DNA of 64,000 bases, taken from contig NZ_JAAVUP010000002.1 in NCBI RefSeq assembly GCF_012163135.1, positions 868,001 through 932,000 on the forward strand, in the 5' to 3' direction. The DNA is from Neoroseomonas oryzicola (GTDB lineage: Bacteria; Pseudomonadota; Alphaproteobacteria; Acetobacterales; Acetobacteraceae). Both the position numbers and the translations under genes were made by a program. Each line of letters starts with the position of its first letter. The first letter of the stretch is position 1. This document shows, piece after piece, positions 17,564 to 26,986 of the stretch. The notes below the pieces were generated by a model. That model worked only from the letters and a program-made list of their open reading frames with translations, made no database searches and was not told the origin of the DNA.

Positions 17564-17694
17564 GGTCGTCACTCCCGGTCGTTTCCTGGCGCGAGTGTCG
17601 CCCAACCCGCAACGCGCCGGAAGCCGGGGACGTCAGCGCTGCGTTAACCCGCGCCTGTCACATCGCTGGGGCAGACCAGGAGGGTCCGCCGCCG

Positions 17695-18174
17695 ATGGAG
17701 TCGGACAGGCCGTTCCGGGAATGGCCGCTGGAACAACTGGCCGAACAGGCCATGCTGCATCGCGCCGATGCACGGGTGCTGGCCGGCCTCGCCGCGGAGG
17801 CCGCCCGCCGCCCCGGCGTGCGCGCCAAGGCCGTCCATGCCCGCATCCGCCAGATGCAGGACGGGGCAGGCCCATTGGCCGGCGCAGGCGTGCCCGAGCT
17901 GCGGGAGATGCTCGCCGCCGCGGCCGGGGAGATCGCCCGGCTGCGCGCGCGCCTTGCCGCTGTGACGGCCGAGGAGGCGGGGGCGGGGCCACATCGCCGC
18001 GTCTACCTCACCCCCGATGCCCCGGCCTGGCTGATTGCGGAAGTGCGTCGCGCCTTCCGCAGGCGCTACCATCCCGATTCGCAGCCCGACCCATCGCGCA
18101 GGACGCGGGCAGAAGAGGTGTTTAAGCGCGCAGAAGCAGTGTTCATGGCAATTGAGCGCACGAAACAGTTGTAA
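17695..18174 (+). CDS. J-domain-like protein (HPD motif), first of tandem pair
   Basis: 159-residue protein of no named family. The start at 17695 is set by AGGAGG at 17678-17683; the frame extends further upstream without support. The N-terminal third (WPLEQLAEQAML onward, residues 10-52) is helical and resembles the same region of the next gene. The C-terminus reads YLTPDAPAWLIAEVRRAFRR, then YHPD (HPD at residues 126-128) and a charged helix. This matches helix II, the HPD loop and helix III of a DnaJ J domain, with helix I reduced. It could stimulate an Hsp70, or the HPD may be a chance remnant; duplication of the motif in the neighbour argues for function. Confidence 0.7.
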   Translation: MESDRPFREWPLEQLAEQAMLHRADARVLAGLAAEAARRPGVRAKAVHARIRQMQDGAGPLAGAGVPELREMLAAAAGEIARLRARLAAVTAEEAGAGPHRRVYLTPDAPAWLIAEVRRAFRRRYHPDSQPDPSRRTRAEEVFKRAEAVFMAIERTKQL

Positions 18175-18215
18175 TTGCTGGAATCGATTCGCTGGCTCGC
18201 GCAACCGCGAGTTTC

Positions 18216-18244
18216 TTGAACTGAGACGTAAGCCCGGTTACGTT
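18216..18244 (+). promoter_or_regulatory. candidate promoter with inverted repeat
   Basis: TTGAAC (18216-18221) and TACGTT (18239-18244) are spaced by 17 bases, in front of the gene starting at 18278. An inverted repeat ACGTAA-GCCCGG-TTACGT (18226-18243) fills the spacer and the -10. It is the only AT-rich stretch in the 103-base gap. The -10 match is weak. Confidence 0.35.
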
Positions 18245-18277
18245 CGAATTTCGAGAGCGGGGACCAGAATAGACCCC

Positions 18278-18844
18278 ATGGCGGCAGGAACAATTCCGCT
18301 TCCAAACCGGAAGTCGATCCAGAGCTGGCCTTCGGCCCGGCTGCTGGAACTCGCCGAGGCGCATGTCGGCGATCGCGACCTGTTGGAATTCATCCAGGTC
18401 GAGCTTAAGCGCCGTGACGTCGAGGTCGCGCACGCCGCGGCCCAGCGCGTCGCGGACCTGCTGAGCCGCGGCGTCGCGCCGGCTGCCGCCGCAGCGCCCG
18501 CGGACGACGAGGACGAGGACGCTCTCGCCCAGCGCGACCTCCGGATCGGCGCCCTGAAGGCGCGCATCGAGGCACTTGAGCAGCGCGTGCGCGAATCGGA
18601 GATGCGGGCGACCGCGGCGGAGCGGGCGCTGTCGATGGAATCGCTCCCCGCGCGCGGCGGCGGACTGCTGCGCCGGGTCCATCTGGCGGATACCGCGCCG
18701 GCCTGGCTGATCGACGCGGCGCGCCGCGCCTTCCGCCTGCGTTTCCACCCCGACCGCTTCGCCGACCCGCTGATGAAGTCGCGGGCCGAGGAAACCTTCA
18801 AGGAAGCCGAGGAAGTCTTCCGCCAGATCTCCGGCGGAAGCTGA
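18278..18844 (+). CDS. J-domain-like protein (HPD motif), second of tandem pair
   Basis: 188-residue protein paralogous to the preceding gene. The N-terminal region shares the pattern W-P-x-x-x-L-x-x-x-A (residues 17-26) and a following helix. Residues 83-118 form a likely coiled coil (heptads in DLRIGALKARIEALEQRV). The C-terminus has APAWLIDAARRAFRLRF, then HPDRF (HPD at 157-159) and KSRAEETFKEAEEVF, a better J-domain match than its sister. A poly-Ala/acidic linker (residues 67-82) separates the parts. Both genes are on the plus strand with separate putative promoters. Function unknown; an Hsp70 co-chaperone role is an inference. Confidence 0.72.
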   Translation: MAAGTIPLPNRKSIQSWPSARLLELAEAHVGDRDLLEFIQVELKRRDVEVAHAAAQRVADLLSRGVAPAAAAAPADDEDEDALAQRDLRIGALKARIEALEQRVRESEMRATAAERALSMESLPARGGGLLRRVHLADTAPAWLIDAARRAFRLRFHPDRFADPLMKSRAEETFKEAEEVFRQISGGS

Positions 18845-18861
18845 CCGGCTGCACGGGGCGG

Positions 18862-18893
18862 ATCCCGACCGGGTTGGTTTGCCCGGCCGGGAT
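18862..18893. terminator. hairpin between convergent genes
   Basis: Stem of about 11 pairs with one mismatch, ATCCCG..CCGGG against CCCGG..CGGGAT, loop TTGGTTTG (18874-18881). It lies between the J-like gene and the minus-strand bcp. There is no clear T tract. Confidence 0.45.
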
Positions 18894-18949
18894 GCCAGCG
18901 CGCCGGGAGAACGCGCCGTCGCCCTGCGCCAGTCCGGCCGTGACCGGCT

Positions 18950-19417
18950 TCAAAGCGCCGCGGCCGCCTCGAGCACCTGGGCCGCATGGGCCTCGGGCTT
19001 CACCTTGCGCCAGACCTTCACGATCTTGCCGTCGGCGCCGACCAGGAAGCTGCTCCGCTCCATGCCCATGTAGGTCTTGCCGTACATCGACTTCTCGACC
19101 CACACGCCATAGGCCTCGGCGACCTTGTGGTCCTCGTCAGAGGCGAGCGGGAATTCGAGGCCGAATTTCTGGGCGAACTTGTCGATCGGCGGGATCGGGT
19201 CCGGGCTGACGCCGATCACCTCGAGCCCCAGCTTGCCGAGCTGCGGCAGGGCCTCCTGCACGCCGCAGGCCTGCTTGGTGCAGCCCGGCGTATTTGCCTT
19301 CGGGTAGAAATACAGCAGGTAGGGCTTGCCCTTCAGCGCGGCGGAGGAGACCTCCCGCCCGCCCGAGGCCTTCATCTTGAACGCGGGCGCCTTCTTGCCC
19401 TCGGCCAGTTCGGTCAT
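18950..19417 (-). CDS. bcp: peroxiredoxin, Bcp/PrxQ type
   Basis: 155-residue thiol peroxidase that reduces H2O2 and alkyl hydroperoxides, usually with thioredoxin. The diagnostic motif is ANTPGCTKQAC: the peroxidatic cysteine is in PGCT, with the resolving cysteine five residues later, as in PrxQ enzymes. YLLYFYPKA precedes it and SDEDHKVAEAYGVW follows, both typical. The start overlaps the glnE stop by four bases, so bcp is the second gene of a glnE-bcp operon. That pairing is seen in several alphaproteobacteria, which is family knowledge rather than read here. Confidence 0.94.
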   Translation of the reverse strand: MTELAEGKKAPAFKMKASGGREVSSAALKGKPYLLYFYPKANTPGCTKQACGVQEALPQLGKLGLEVIGVSPDPIPPIDKFAQKFGLEFPLASDEDHKVAEAYGVWVEKSMYGKTYMGMERSSFLVGADGKIVKVWRKVKPEAHAAQVLEAAAAL

Positions 19418-22404
19418 TCGCGATCCCCGTTGATGTCGGGGCGGCCGAGGCGCCGTTCGAACACCGCGCGGACCTCGTTCGCCCGCCGGGCGATCTGTGC
19501 CTGGAGTGCCGGAAGGTCAACCGGCGCCTCGTCGGGCGTGAGGCGGCGGCAGACATTCAGCAGGGCGGCGGCGACGCTGTCGGGCAGCACTTCCTCCTTC
19601 CAGCGGCCCACGGTCAGGCGCAGCAGGCCGCTCACGGTCCGCCAGAGCCGCTCGGCGCCGATCAGGCGGGCGGCCTCCTCCGCGTCCAGCACCCCGGCCT
19701 CGGCGAGGCGCGCCAGGGCGAGGCGCGTCGTCGTCGCGAGCACGCCCGGATGCTGCCGGACATGGGCGATCTGCAGGGCCTGGGCGACGAATTCCACCTC
19801 GACCAGCCCGCCGCGGCCGAGCTTCAGGTCCCACGGCCCGTCGGGCGGCAGGTCCCGCAGCATCCGCGCGCGCATCGCGACCGCGTCGGGGATCGCCTTT
19901 TCCGCCGCGTCCGGGCGCAGCAGGGCGGCGCGGATCGCCGCCTCGATCTTGCGTTTGAGGCCGGGCGGGCCGGCGACGACCCGCGCGCGGGTCAGCGCCA
20001 TGCGCTCCCAGGTCCAGGATTCCTCGGCGTGGTAGCGCTGGAAGGAGGAGAGCGAGACGGCGACCGGCCCCTTCGAGCCCGAGGGCCGCAGCCGCATGTC
20101 GACCTCGTAGAGCCGCCCTTCCGCCCCCGGCGCGTTGATCGCGCCGATCACCTGGTGCGCGAGGCGCGCGAAGTATTGGCTGACCGGCAGCGGGCGGGGG
20201 GCTGGCTGGCCGCGCTTCGCCTTGCCTTCGCTCATCTCCGCCTCGGCGGCGTGGTCGTAGATGAGGACCAGGTCCAGGTCCGATCCGGGCAGCATCTCCC
20301 GCCCGCCGAGCTTGCCGAGCGCAACCACGGCGAGAGCACCGCCCTTGACCTTCCCGTGCCGCTCCGCGAAGGCAGCGGTGACATGGGGCAGCAGGGAGGA
20401 AATGGCGGCGTCGGCCAGCGCGGAGCGCGCCTCGCCCGCCACATCCACGTCGATCGACCCTTCCAGGGTCGCGGCGTCGATCTCGAACTTGCCTTCCTGG
20501 ACCAGGCGCCGGGCGGCCTCGAAGGCTTCCTCGATGTGCCGCGCGTCCTTCAGCTGGGCGGGCAGGGTCTGCGCGGCGTTGCCGATCGTCCCGCCGGCGC
20601 CGACCAGCAGCCCCTCCAGCGCCGCCGTGTGGCTCGCCAGGAAGTCGGCGAGCTGCGGCGCGGCGCCGAGGATGCCGGCCAGCCGGTCGAGCAGCGCCGG
20701 GTTGCGCGACAGCAGGCTGAGCACCTGCACGCCGGCCGCGAGCCGGCCCAGCACCCCGTCGAGGCGAGCGAGCGCCGCATCAGGGTCGCGCTGCTTCGCG
20801 AAGGCGCCGAGCAGGGCGGGCATCAGGGCGGTGAGGATCTCGCGCGCCCGTTCGCTGCGCGTCGCGCGGGTGTGGCCATGGTGCCAGCCGCGGACCAGCG
20901 CCGCGACGCCCGAGGGGTTCATGTAGCCCATGGACCGCAGCGTCGCGATCGTCGCCGGGTCGTCCTCGACGCCGGTGAACACCAGGCTGCCCTTGGTCTC
21001 CTCCGAGGCGAGCGTCGGCTCGGCCTCGAACATCCGGCCGTAATGGCGCTCGACCTTGACCATGTGGCCGGTGAAGGCAGCACGGAAGGCCTCCGGATCC
21101 TTGAAGCCGAGGAAGGAGGCGATGCGCGCCACGCCCTCGGCGTCTTCCGGCATGCGGTGGGTCTGCCGGTCGGCGACCATCTGCAGCCGGTGCTCGAGGT
21201 TGCGCAGGAAGACATAGGCGTCGGCGAGGTCGGCCGCCGCCCGCCGGTCGATCTTGCCCGCCGCGGCGAGGGAGGAGAGCGCGCCGAGCGTCGTCGGGTC
21301 GCGCAGCCCGGGATCGCGCCCGCCCCAGATCAGCTGCAACACCTGGGCGGTGAACTCGATCTCGCGGATGCCGCCGCGACCGAGCTTCACGTCATGGCCC
21401 TCGACCTGCACGGTGTCGTGGGCGCCCTTGGTCCCCTTGTGGGCGTGGATCTGGCGCTTGATCGAATGGATGTCGGCGACGGCGGCGAAATCGAGGTGGC
21501 GGCGCCAGACGAAGGGGCGGATCTCGCGCAGGAAGGATTCGCCCGCGGCACGGTCGCCCGCCACCGGGCGCGCCTTGATCATGGCGGCGCGTTCCCAGTT
21601 CTGGCCCATGCTCTCGTAGTAGGTGATGGCCGCCGGGATGGAGACCGCGAGCGGCGTCGCGGCCGGGTCGGGGCGGAGCCTGAGGTCGGTGCGGAAGACG
21701 TAGCCCTCCGCCGTGCGTTCCTCGAGCAGCCGCACCAGGTCGCGGGCGATCCGGACATAGACCGCCTGGGCCTGGTCGGCGTGGTAGGCTGCCGCCGACG
21801 GCTCGAACAGCACCATGAGGTCCACATCGGACGAGTAGTTCAGTTCCCGCCCGCCGAGCTTGCCCATGCCGAGCACGACGAGGCCGGAATTCCGCCCGAC
21901 GATGCGCGGATCCGCCCGGCTGGCGCCGGAAAGCCGGAGTTCGCCCCGTTCCGCCGCATGGCGCAGCAGGTGGGCGCAGGAGGCATCGATCGAGGCCTCG
22001 GCGAGGTCCGACAGCGCCCCGGTCACCCGGTCGAGCGGCCAGAGCCCGGTGATGTCCCCGAAGGCCGCGGCGAGCGCCCCCTGCCGCTTGGCCTGGCGCA
22101 GCAGCGTCGCCAGCGCGGGGCGGGGCGTGGCGGGATCGATGCGCCCGAGCGGATCGACGGCGCGGGCGAAGGCCTCGTCCGGCCCCCGTTCGGCCATCAG
22201 GAGCAGCGTCGCCGACTCCCGTGCCGCGAGGTCCGCGAGGTAGGGGCTGTGCCCCCCGAGCGCCTCCAGCAGCGCGGCCCCGGCCGGGGTCGCGGCGAAG
22301 GCGGCCTCCGCGGCGCCGCGTTCGGCAAAGGTGTCCCGCGCCGCGGTGGCCGCGGCGGGATCGAAGGGGCGGGGCAGGCGCTCGGGCGCGAAACAGGCCG
22401 GCAT
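19414..22404 (-). CDS. glnE: bifunctional glutamine synthetase adenylyltransferase/adenylyl-removing enzyme
   Basis: 996-residue enzyme that adenylylates and deadenylylates glutamine synthetase in response to PII, controlling nitrogen assimilation. It has two nucleotidyltransferase domains. The N-terminal (adenylyl-removing) active site is in GGRELNYSSDVDLMVLF near residue 190. The C-terminal (adenylylating) one is in GGREMLPGSDLDLVLIYDH near residue 705, each with the D-x-D metal pair. The length agrees with the family (about 950-1000). It is divergent from the AsmA-like gene with only 17 bases between starts, so the promoters must overlap neighbouring coding sequence. Confidence 0.96.
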   Translation of the reverse strand: MPACFAPERLPRPFDPAAATAARDTFAERGAAEAAFAATPAGAALLEALGGHSPYLADLAARESATLLLMAERGPDEAFARAVDPLGRIDPATPRPALATLLRQAKRQGALAAAFGDITGLWPLDRVTGALSDLAEASIDASCAHLLRHAAERGELRLSGASRADPRIVGRNSGLVVLGMGKLGGRELNYSSDVDLMVLFEPSAAAYHADQAQAVYVRIARDLVRLLEERTAEGYVFRTDLRLRPDPAATPLAVSIPAAITYYESMGQNWERAAMIKARPVAGDRAAGESFLREIRPFVWRRHLDFAAVADIHSIKRQIHAHKGTKGAHDTVQVEGHDVKLGRGGIREIEFTAQVLQLIWGGRDPGLRDPTTLGALSSLAAAGKIDRRAAADLADAYVFLRNLEHRLQMVADRQTHRMPEDAEGVARIASFLGFKDPEAFRAAFTGHMVKVERHYGRMFEAEPTLASEETKGSLVFTGVEDDPATIATLRSMGYMNPSGVAALVRGWHHGHTRATRSERAREILTALMPALLGAFAKQRDPDAALARLDGVLGRLAAGVQVLSLLSRNPALLDRLAGILGAAPQLADFLASHTAALEGLLVGAGGTIGNAAQTLPAQLKDARHIEEAFEAARRLVQEGKFEIDAATLEGSIDVDVAGEARSALADAAISSLLPHVTAAFAERHGKVKGGALAVVALGKLGGREMLPGSDLDLVLIYDHAAEAEMSEGKAKRGQPAPRPLPVSQYFARLAHQVIGAINAPGAEGRLYEVDMRLRPSGSKGPVAVSLSSFQRYHAEESWTWERMALTRARVVAGPPGLKRKIEAAIRAALLRPDAAEKAIPDAVAMRARMLRDLPPDGPWDLKLGRGGLVEVEFVAQALQIAHVRQHPGVLATTTRLALARLAEAGVLDAEEAARLIGAERLWRTVSGLLRLTVGRWKEEVLPDSVAAALLNVCRRLTPDEAPVDLPALQAQIARRANEVRAVFERRLGRPDINGDRE

Positions 22405-22421
22405 GATGGGGCAGGGAAGCG

Positions 22422-25400
22422 GTGAGGCGCGCCGCCGGTCAAGCCGGGCGCTATGTGAGCCGCTGCCTGCGGCTCATCCTCGCGGGCACCGTGCTGGCGG
22501 CGGCGGGGGTGACCGCGCTGGCTTGGCGGCTCGAACAGGGTCCCATGCCCATCCCCTGGCTGGCCAAGCGGGCCGAGGCGGTGCTCAACGCCGCCGGCGG
22601 CCCGACGCGGCTCGAGATCGGGGGCGCCTCGGTCACCTGGGCCGGCTGGCGGGAGGGGCACCGCTCGCCCCTCGGGCTTTTCCTCGAGCAGGTCCGGGCG
22701 GTCGAGCCGGACGGCGCGGTCCGGGCGGAACTGCCCGATGCCATGATCTCGCTCTCGGTGACGTCGCTGCTGCGCGGGCAGGTCGCGCTGCGCGCGCTCG
22801 AATTGCGGGGACTCGAGCTGCGCGCCATCCGCGCGGCCGATGGCGGCTTCCGGCTCGACCTCGGCACCCTCGGCGGGCAGGGCGGCGCGGCGGCGGAGAG
22901 CCCGCCCGCGGCCGAGGGCGACGGCATCCTGCTCGAGATGCTGGCGGACCTGATGCAGCCGCCGACCGAGGGCTCGCCGCTCGGGGCGCTGCAGTCGCTC
23001 CGGCTGCTCGATGCGCGGCTGACCGTCGCCGATGCGCAGCTCGGCCGGTCCTGGAGCGCCGAACTCGGCCGCCTCTCGATGACCCGGCGCCAGGGGGGCG
23101 GCGTCGACCTGGCCGGCACCGGCGACTTCGCCCTGGGCGGCGAGACCGTGCCGCTGCGCATCGGCGGGATGCTGGAAGGCGCGGCCTTCCGGGGGACCGC
23201 GGCGCTGACGCTGCCGTCGATCCGACCGGCGGCCCTGGCGCGGGCGGCGCCAGTGCTGGGCGCCCTCGCGGCGCTCGACGCGCAGGCCTCGGTGACGCTC
23301 GCCGTGCGGATCGAGGGGCTGCGCATTCCATCCGAGGCCGAGGCGCGGCTGCGGGTCGGGCCGGGCGTGATCGACCTCGGCGCACGCGGCCGCGTCCCGT
23401 TGCAGGCGCTGGAGGCGGACGCCGGCCTGGCCGATGGACGGCTGCGCCTGTCGAGCGTCGTGCTGCGCACCGCCCCGCCGCCGGGTGCCGCGGCACGGGC
23501 GCCGACCATCACCGGCCAGGCGGAAGCGCGACAGACGGATGCCGGCTGGCAGGCCGAGGCGACCCTTCGCGTCGACGAGGTCGCCTTCGCCGACCTGGGC
23601 CATTACTGGCCGTCGGGGATCGCCCACGGCGCGCGGGAATGGATCACCGAGAACATCACCGCCGGGCGGGTGCGCGGCGGCGAATGGCGCATCGGCCTGG
23701 AGGGGGACCCGGCGGGCGGGCGGGTGGCCGTCACCGCCCTCGAGGGCAGCGCGACCGCCGAGGATGCCGAGGTCCACTGGCTGCGGCCGATCCCACCGGC
23801 GCAGCATGTGCGCGGCGTCGCGCGCTTCGGGCGCGAGGCGATCGAGCTCGAGGTCGGCGGCGGGCGGCAGGCCGGCGGCGCGATCGGCGTGCGCGACGGG
23901 CGCATCCGCTTCGCCTTCGACACCGAGCCCGAATCGGCCGAGATCACCTTGCAGCTCGACGGGTCGCTGCCCGATGTCTGGACGCTGCTGAAGCACCCGC
24001 GGCTGCATCTGTTCGACACCCGCCCGCCGCCGGTGCCCGCGATCTTCGGGACGCTGCGGGAAGCCCGGCTGCAGATCGCCTTCCCGCTGATCTCGGAGCT
24101 GCCGGTCGAACGCCTGCGCGTCAGCGCGACCGGCCGGGCGAGCGAGGTGCGCGTGCCGCGCGCCCTGCTGGGCAAGGACCTCGAGCGCGGGGTCTTCGAG
24201 TTCTCCGCCGACACCGAGGGGCTGCGGATCAACGGCACCGGCGTGCTCGCAGGCATTCCGCTGCGCATCCAGCAGGAAGCCGATTTCCGCCCCGGCAACG
24301 CGAACCAGGTGGTGGCGCGGGAGGTCGTGACGGGCCGCGCCGATGCGCGGCAGATCGCGGGGCTGGGCCTCGACCCGCGGCCCTTCGTCGAAGGCCAGGT
24401 CGGCATCGATTCGCGCAGCGAGACGCGTCGCAACGGGCAGACCCGCGTCCGGCTGCGCACCGACTTCACCCAGTCGCGCCTGGCCGTCGACGCGCTGTCC
24501 TGGGCCAAGCCGCCGGGCGTGACCTCGGCAGGCGAGGCGATGCTGATCCTGCAGAACGGCACGCTGCAGCGCATCGAGGGCATCCGCGTCACCGCCCCCG
24601 ATGCGCTGCTGCGCGGCACGGCGGGCGAGACGCGCGACAACATCCCCGGCCGGATCGAGATCCAGCAGGCGCAGTTCGGCCGCAACCGCATGACAGGGGA
24701 GATCTTTCCGCCGCGCTCGGGCTCGGCCGGCTGGCAACTGGCGCTGCGTGGGCCGGTGCTGGACCTGGCGCCGGTGCTGGCCGCGCCGGCGCCGCCGCCG
24801 GCCACCGCGGGAGAGGAGGGCGGCGGGCAGAGCGTCTCCGTCGAGGCCCGCTTCGATCGGATGCTGCTGCGCGAGGATCGCGCGCTGACCGGCGTTTCCG
24901 CCTCGGCCCGCGTCAACGGCCAGGGCGTGGTGAACGCGGCGGAGGTGCGCGGCCGTGTCGATGGCGGTGGGACCTTCGAGATGCGCATCGCGCCCGAGGG
25001 CGGCGGCCGGCGCTTCCTGCTGACCAGCGAGGATGGCGGCGCCCTGCTGCGCGCCTTCGGCGTGCTGCGCACCGTCCAGGGTGGGCGGCTGACGGTCGAT
25101 GCCACCTACCCGCATTCGCGCGCCGGCGCGCCGCTGACCGGCGCGGCGGAGCTTGAGAACTTCGCGGTGCGCGACGCGCCGGCGCTCGCGAAGCTGCTGC
25201 AGGCCATGACGGTCTATGGCGTGTTCGAGGCGCTGTCGGCCCAGGGCCTCACCTTCGCCTCCCTGACCGCGCCCTTCACGCTGACGCGGGAATCGCTGGT
25301 GCTGAACGATGCGCGGGCCTTCTCGGTCTCGCTCGGCATCACCGCCAAGGGGCGCATCGACCGGATGCGCGAGACGATCGACATGGAGGGCACCATCGTG

Positions 25401-25619
25401 CCGGCCTATGTCTTCAACTCGCTGCTCGGGCGCATCCCGATCCTGGGGCGGGTGTTCAGCCCCGAGCGCGGCGGCGGGCTGTTCGCCGCGACCTATCGGA
25501 TGCGCGGGCCGCTCTCGGATCCGAACATCACGGTCAATCCGCTCGCCGCGCTGACGCCGGGCTTCCTGCGCGGCGTCTTCGGGCTGGGGCAGGAAGGCGC
25601 GCCGACGACGCCGCGATAG
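22422..25619 (+). CDS. large AsmA/YhdP-like envelope protein (DUF3971 and AsmA C-terminal type)
   Basis: 1065-residue protein with one N-terminal membrane anchor (about residues 14-32, LRLILAGTVLAAAGVTALAW) and a very long periplasmic part of beta-rich repeats. WLEQGPMPIPWL-like and SLRLLDARLTVADAQLG segments match the YhdP/AsmA group. The C-terminal FNSLLGRIPILGRVF followed by YRMRGPLSDPNITVNPL is its hallmark ending. Such proteins are thought to bridge the envelope and move phospholipids to the outer membrane. It starts at a GTG with GGGAA a few bases upstream. It runs alone, divergent from glnE. Confidence 0.85.
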   Translation: MRRAAGQAGRYVSRCLRLILAGTVLAAAGVTALAWRLEQGPMPIPWLAKRAEAVLNAAGGPTRLEIGGASVTWAGWREGHRSPLGLFLEQVRAVEPDGAVRAELPDAMISLSVTSLLRGQVALRALELRGLELRAIRAADGGFRLDLGTLGGQGGAAAESPPAAEGDGILLEMLADLMQPPTEGSPLGALQSLRLLDARLTVADAQLGRSWSAELGRLSMTRRQGGGVDLAGTGDFALGGETVPLRIGGMLEGAAFRGTAALTLPSIRPAALARAAPVLGALAALDAQASVTLAVRIEGLRIPSEAEARLRVGPGVIDLGARGRVPLQALEADAGLADGRLRLSSVVLRTAPPPGAAARAPTITGQAEARQTDAGWQAEATLRVDEVAFADLGHYWPSGIAHGAREWITENITAGRVRGGEWRIGLEGDPAGGRVAVTALEGSATAEDAEVHWLRPIPPAQHVRGVARFGREAIELEVGGGRQAGGAIGVRDGRIRFAFDTEPESAEITLQLDGSLPDVWTLLKHPRLHLFDTRPPPVPAIFGTLREARLQIAFPLISELPVERLRVSATGRASEVRVPRALLGKDLERGVFEFSADTEGLRINGTGVLAGIPLRIQQEADFRPGNANQVVAREVVTGRADARQIAGLGLDPRPFVEGQVGIDSRSETRRNGQTRVRLRTDFTQSRLAVDALSWAKPPGVTSAGEAMLILQNGTLQRIEGIRVTAPDALLRGTAGETRDNIPGRIEIQQAQFGRNRMTGEIFPPRSGSAGWQLALRGPVLDLAPVLAAPAPPPATAGEEGGGQSVSVEARFDRMLLREDRALTGVSASARVNGQGVVNAAEVRGRVDGGGTFEMRIAPEGGGRRFLLTSEDGGALLRAFGVLRTVQGGRLTVDATYPHSRAGAPLTGAAELENFAVRDAPALAKLLQAMTVYGVFEALSAQGLTFASLTAPFTLTRESLVLNDARAFSVSLGITAKGRIDRMRETIDMEGTIVPAYVFNSLLGRIPILGRVFSPERGGGLFAATYRMRGPLSDPNITVNPLAALTPGFLRGVFGLGQEGAPTTPR

Positions 25620-25675
25620 GGTGACGCGCCGCCGCTTGCGTCCTAGCCTGCCCCGCGGATCGCAAGGAGCAGCCC

Positions 25676-26977
25676 ATGACCGGCATCGCGAAGAGCCCCG
25701 AGGAACTCGCGCTGATGGAGGCCGCGAAGCGCGTGCTGCCCGCGGGCGGCTTCGGCAACTTCCCCGCCGACATCGTGATCCGTTCCGGCAAGGGCGGCCA
25801 CGTGCAGGACGTCTCGGGCAACGACTACATCGACTACCTGCTCGGGTCCGGGCCGATGTTCATCGGCCACGACCATCCGGCGGTGACCGAGGCGGTGCTC
25901 GAGCAGATCCCGAAGGGCACCACCTTCTTCGCCAACAATGAGCACGGCATCCGCCTCGCCGAGGCGATCGTGGACGCGGTGCCCTGCGCCGAGCAGGTGC
26001 GCTTCCTCACCTCCGGCACCGAGGCCGATTTCTACGCCATGCGCCTCGCGCGCGCCTATCGAGGCCGCCCGAAGATCGTGAAGTTCGAGGGCGGCTACCA
26101 CGGCATGTCCGACTGGGCGCTGATGAGCCTCGCACCCAAGCGCCTTGCCAACTTCCCCGAGGCGGTACCCGACAGCCCGGGCATCCCCGACGCGCTGCGC
26201 AACCAGGTGCTGGTCGCCCCCTACAACGATATCGAGGCCGCGGTGCGGCTGATCGAGGCGCACCAGGACGAGATCGGCGGCGTCATCATGGAGCCGCTGC
26301 AGCGGCTGATCCCGCCCAAGCCCGGCTTCCTGCAGGCGGTGCGCGAGGTGACCGCGCGGCTCGGCATCCCGCTGATCTTCGACGAGGTGGTGACCGGCTT
26401 CCGCTTCGCCTATGGCGGCGCGCAGGAATACTACGGCGTGACGCCGGACATCTGCACCATGGGCAAGATCGTGGGCGGCGGCTTCCCGCTGTCGGCCATC
26501 GGCGGCAAGCGCGAGATCATGGCCCTGTTCGACAAGGCGGCGGTCGGCGAGGAGCGGTTCCTCACGCAGATCGGCACGCTGTCGGGCAATCCGGTCGCCG
26601 CCGTCGCGGGGCTCGCGACGCTCGAGGTACTGCGCGAGCCTGGCACCTACGAGAAGGTCTTCGCCACCGGCCGTTCCCTGATGGACGGCATCGCGACGCT
26701 GATCGCGGAGGCCGGCATCCCGGCGCAATGCGTGGGCGAGCCGGTGCTGTTCGACGTCGTCTATGCCGAGGGCGACCTGCGTGACTACCGCAGCATGCTG
26801 CGCCAGGACGCGGCCATGCAGAAGCACGTCAACACCGTGCTGCGCGCCCGCGGCATCCTGAAGGGGGACAGCAAGTACTACGTCTCGACCGCGCATACCG
26901 CGGCCGACATCGCGCAGACCCTCGACGCCTTCCGCGCGGCGCTCGCGAGCCTGCCGGCGACGCGCAAGGTCGCCTGA
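25676..26977 (+). CDS. class III PLP-dependent aminotransferase/aminomutase
   Basis: 433-residue PLP enzyme related to glutamate-1-semialdehyde aminomutase and other class III aminotransferases. The fold signs are DYIDYLLGSGPMFIGHDHP near residue 50, RFLTSGTEADFYAMRLARA near 110, FEGGYHGMSDW, and IFDEVVTGFR near 235. The PLP lysine is in MGKIVGGGFPLSAIGG near 265. The segment TLSGNPVAAVAGLATLE replaces the GTxSGNP of GSA aminomutase, so heme biosynthesis is not implied. Probable role: transamination or isomerisation of an amino acid in catabolism. A hairpin follows before the chorismate mutase gene, suggesting separate transcription. Confidence 0.85.
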   Translation: MTGIAKSPEELALMEAAKRVLPAGGFGNFPADIVIRSGKGGHVQDVSGNDYIDYLLGSGPMFIGHDHPAVTEAVLEQIPKGTTFFANNEHGIRLAEAIVDAVPCAEQVRFLTSGTEADFYAMRLARAYRGRPKIVKFEGGYHGMSDWALMSLAPKRLANFPEAVPDSPGIPDALRNQVLVAPYNDIEAAVRLIEAHQDEIGGVIMEPLQRLIPPKPGFLQAVREVTARLGIPLIFDEVVTGFRFAYGGAQEYYGVTPDICTMGKIVGGGFPLSAIGGKREIMALFDKAAVGEERFLTQIGTLSGNPVAAVAGLATLEVLREPGTYEKVFATGRSLMDGIATLIAEAGIPAQCVGEPVLFDVVYAEGDLRDYRSMLRQDAAMQKHVNTVLRARGILKGDSKYYVSTAHTAADIAQTLDAFRAALASLPATRKVA

Positions 26978-26986
26978 CGTCTTGAC

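Noticed and set aside
22197-25115. A 972-codon open frame on the minus strand across the AsmA-like gene
   Set aside because: It is a shadow of the plus-strand gene caused by high GC; its translation is rich in Arg, Gly, Pro and His with no domain, and the plus-strand protein has clear family features.
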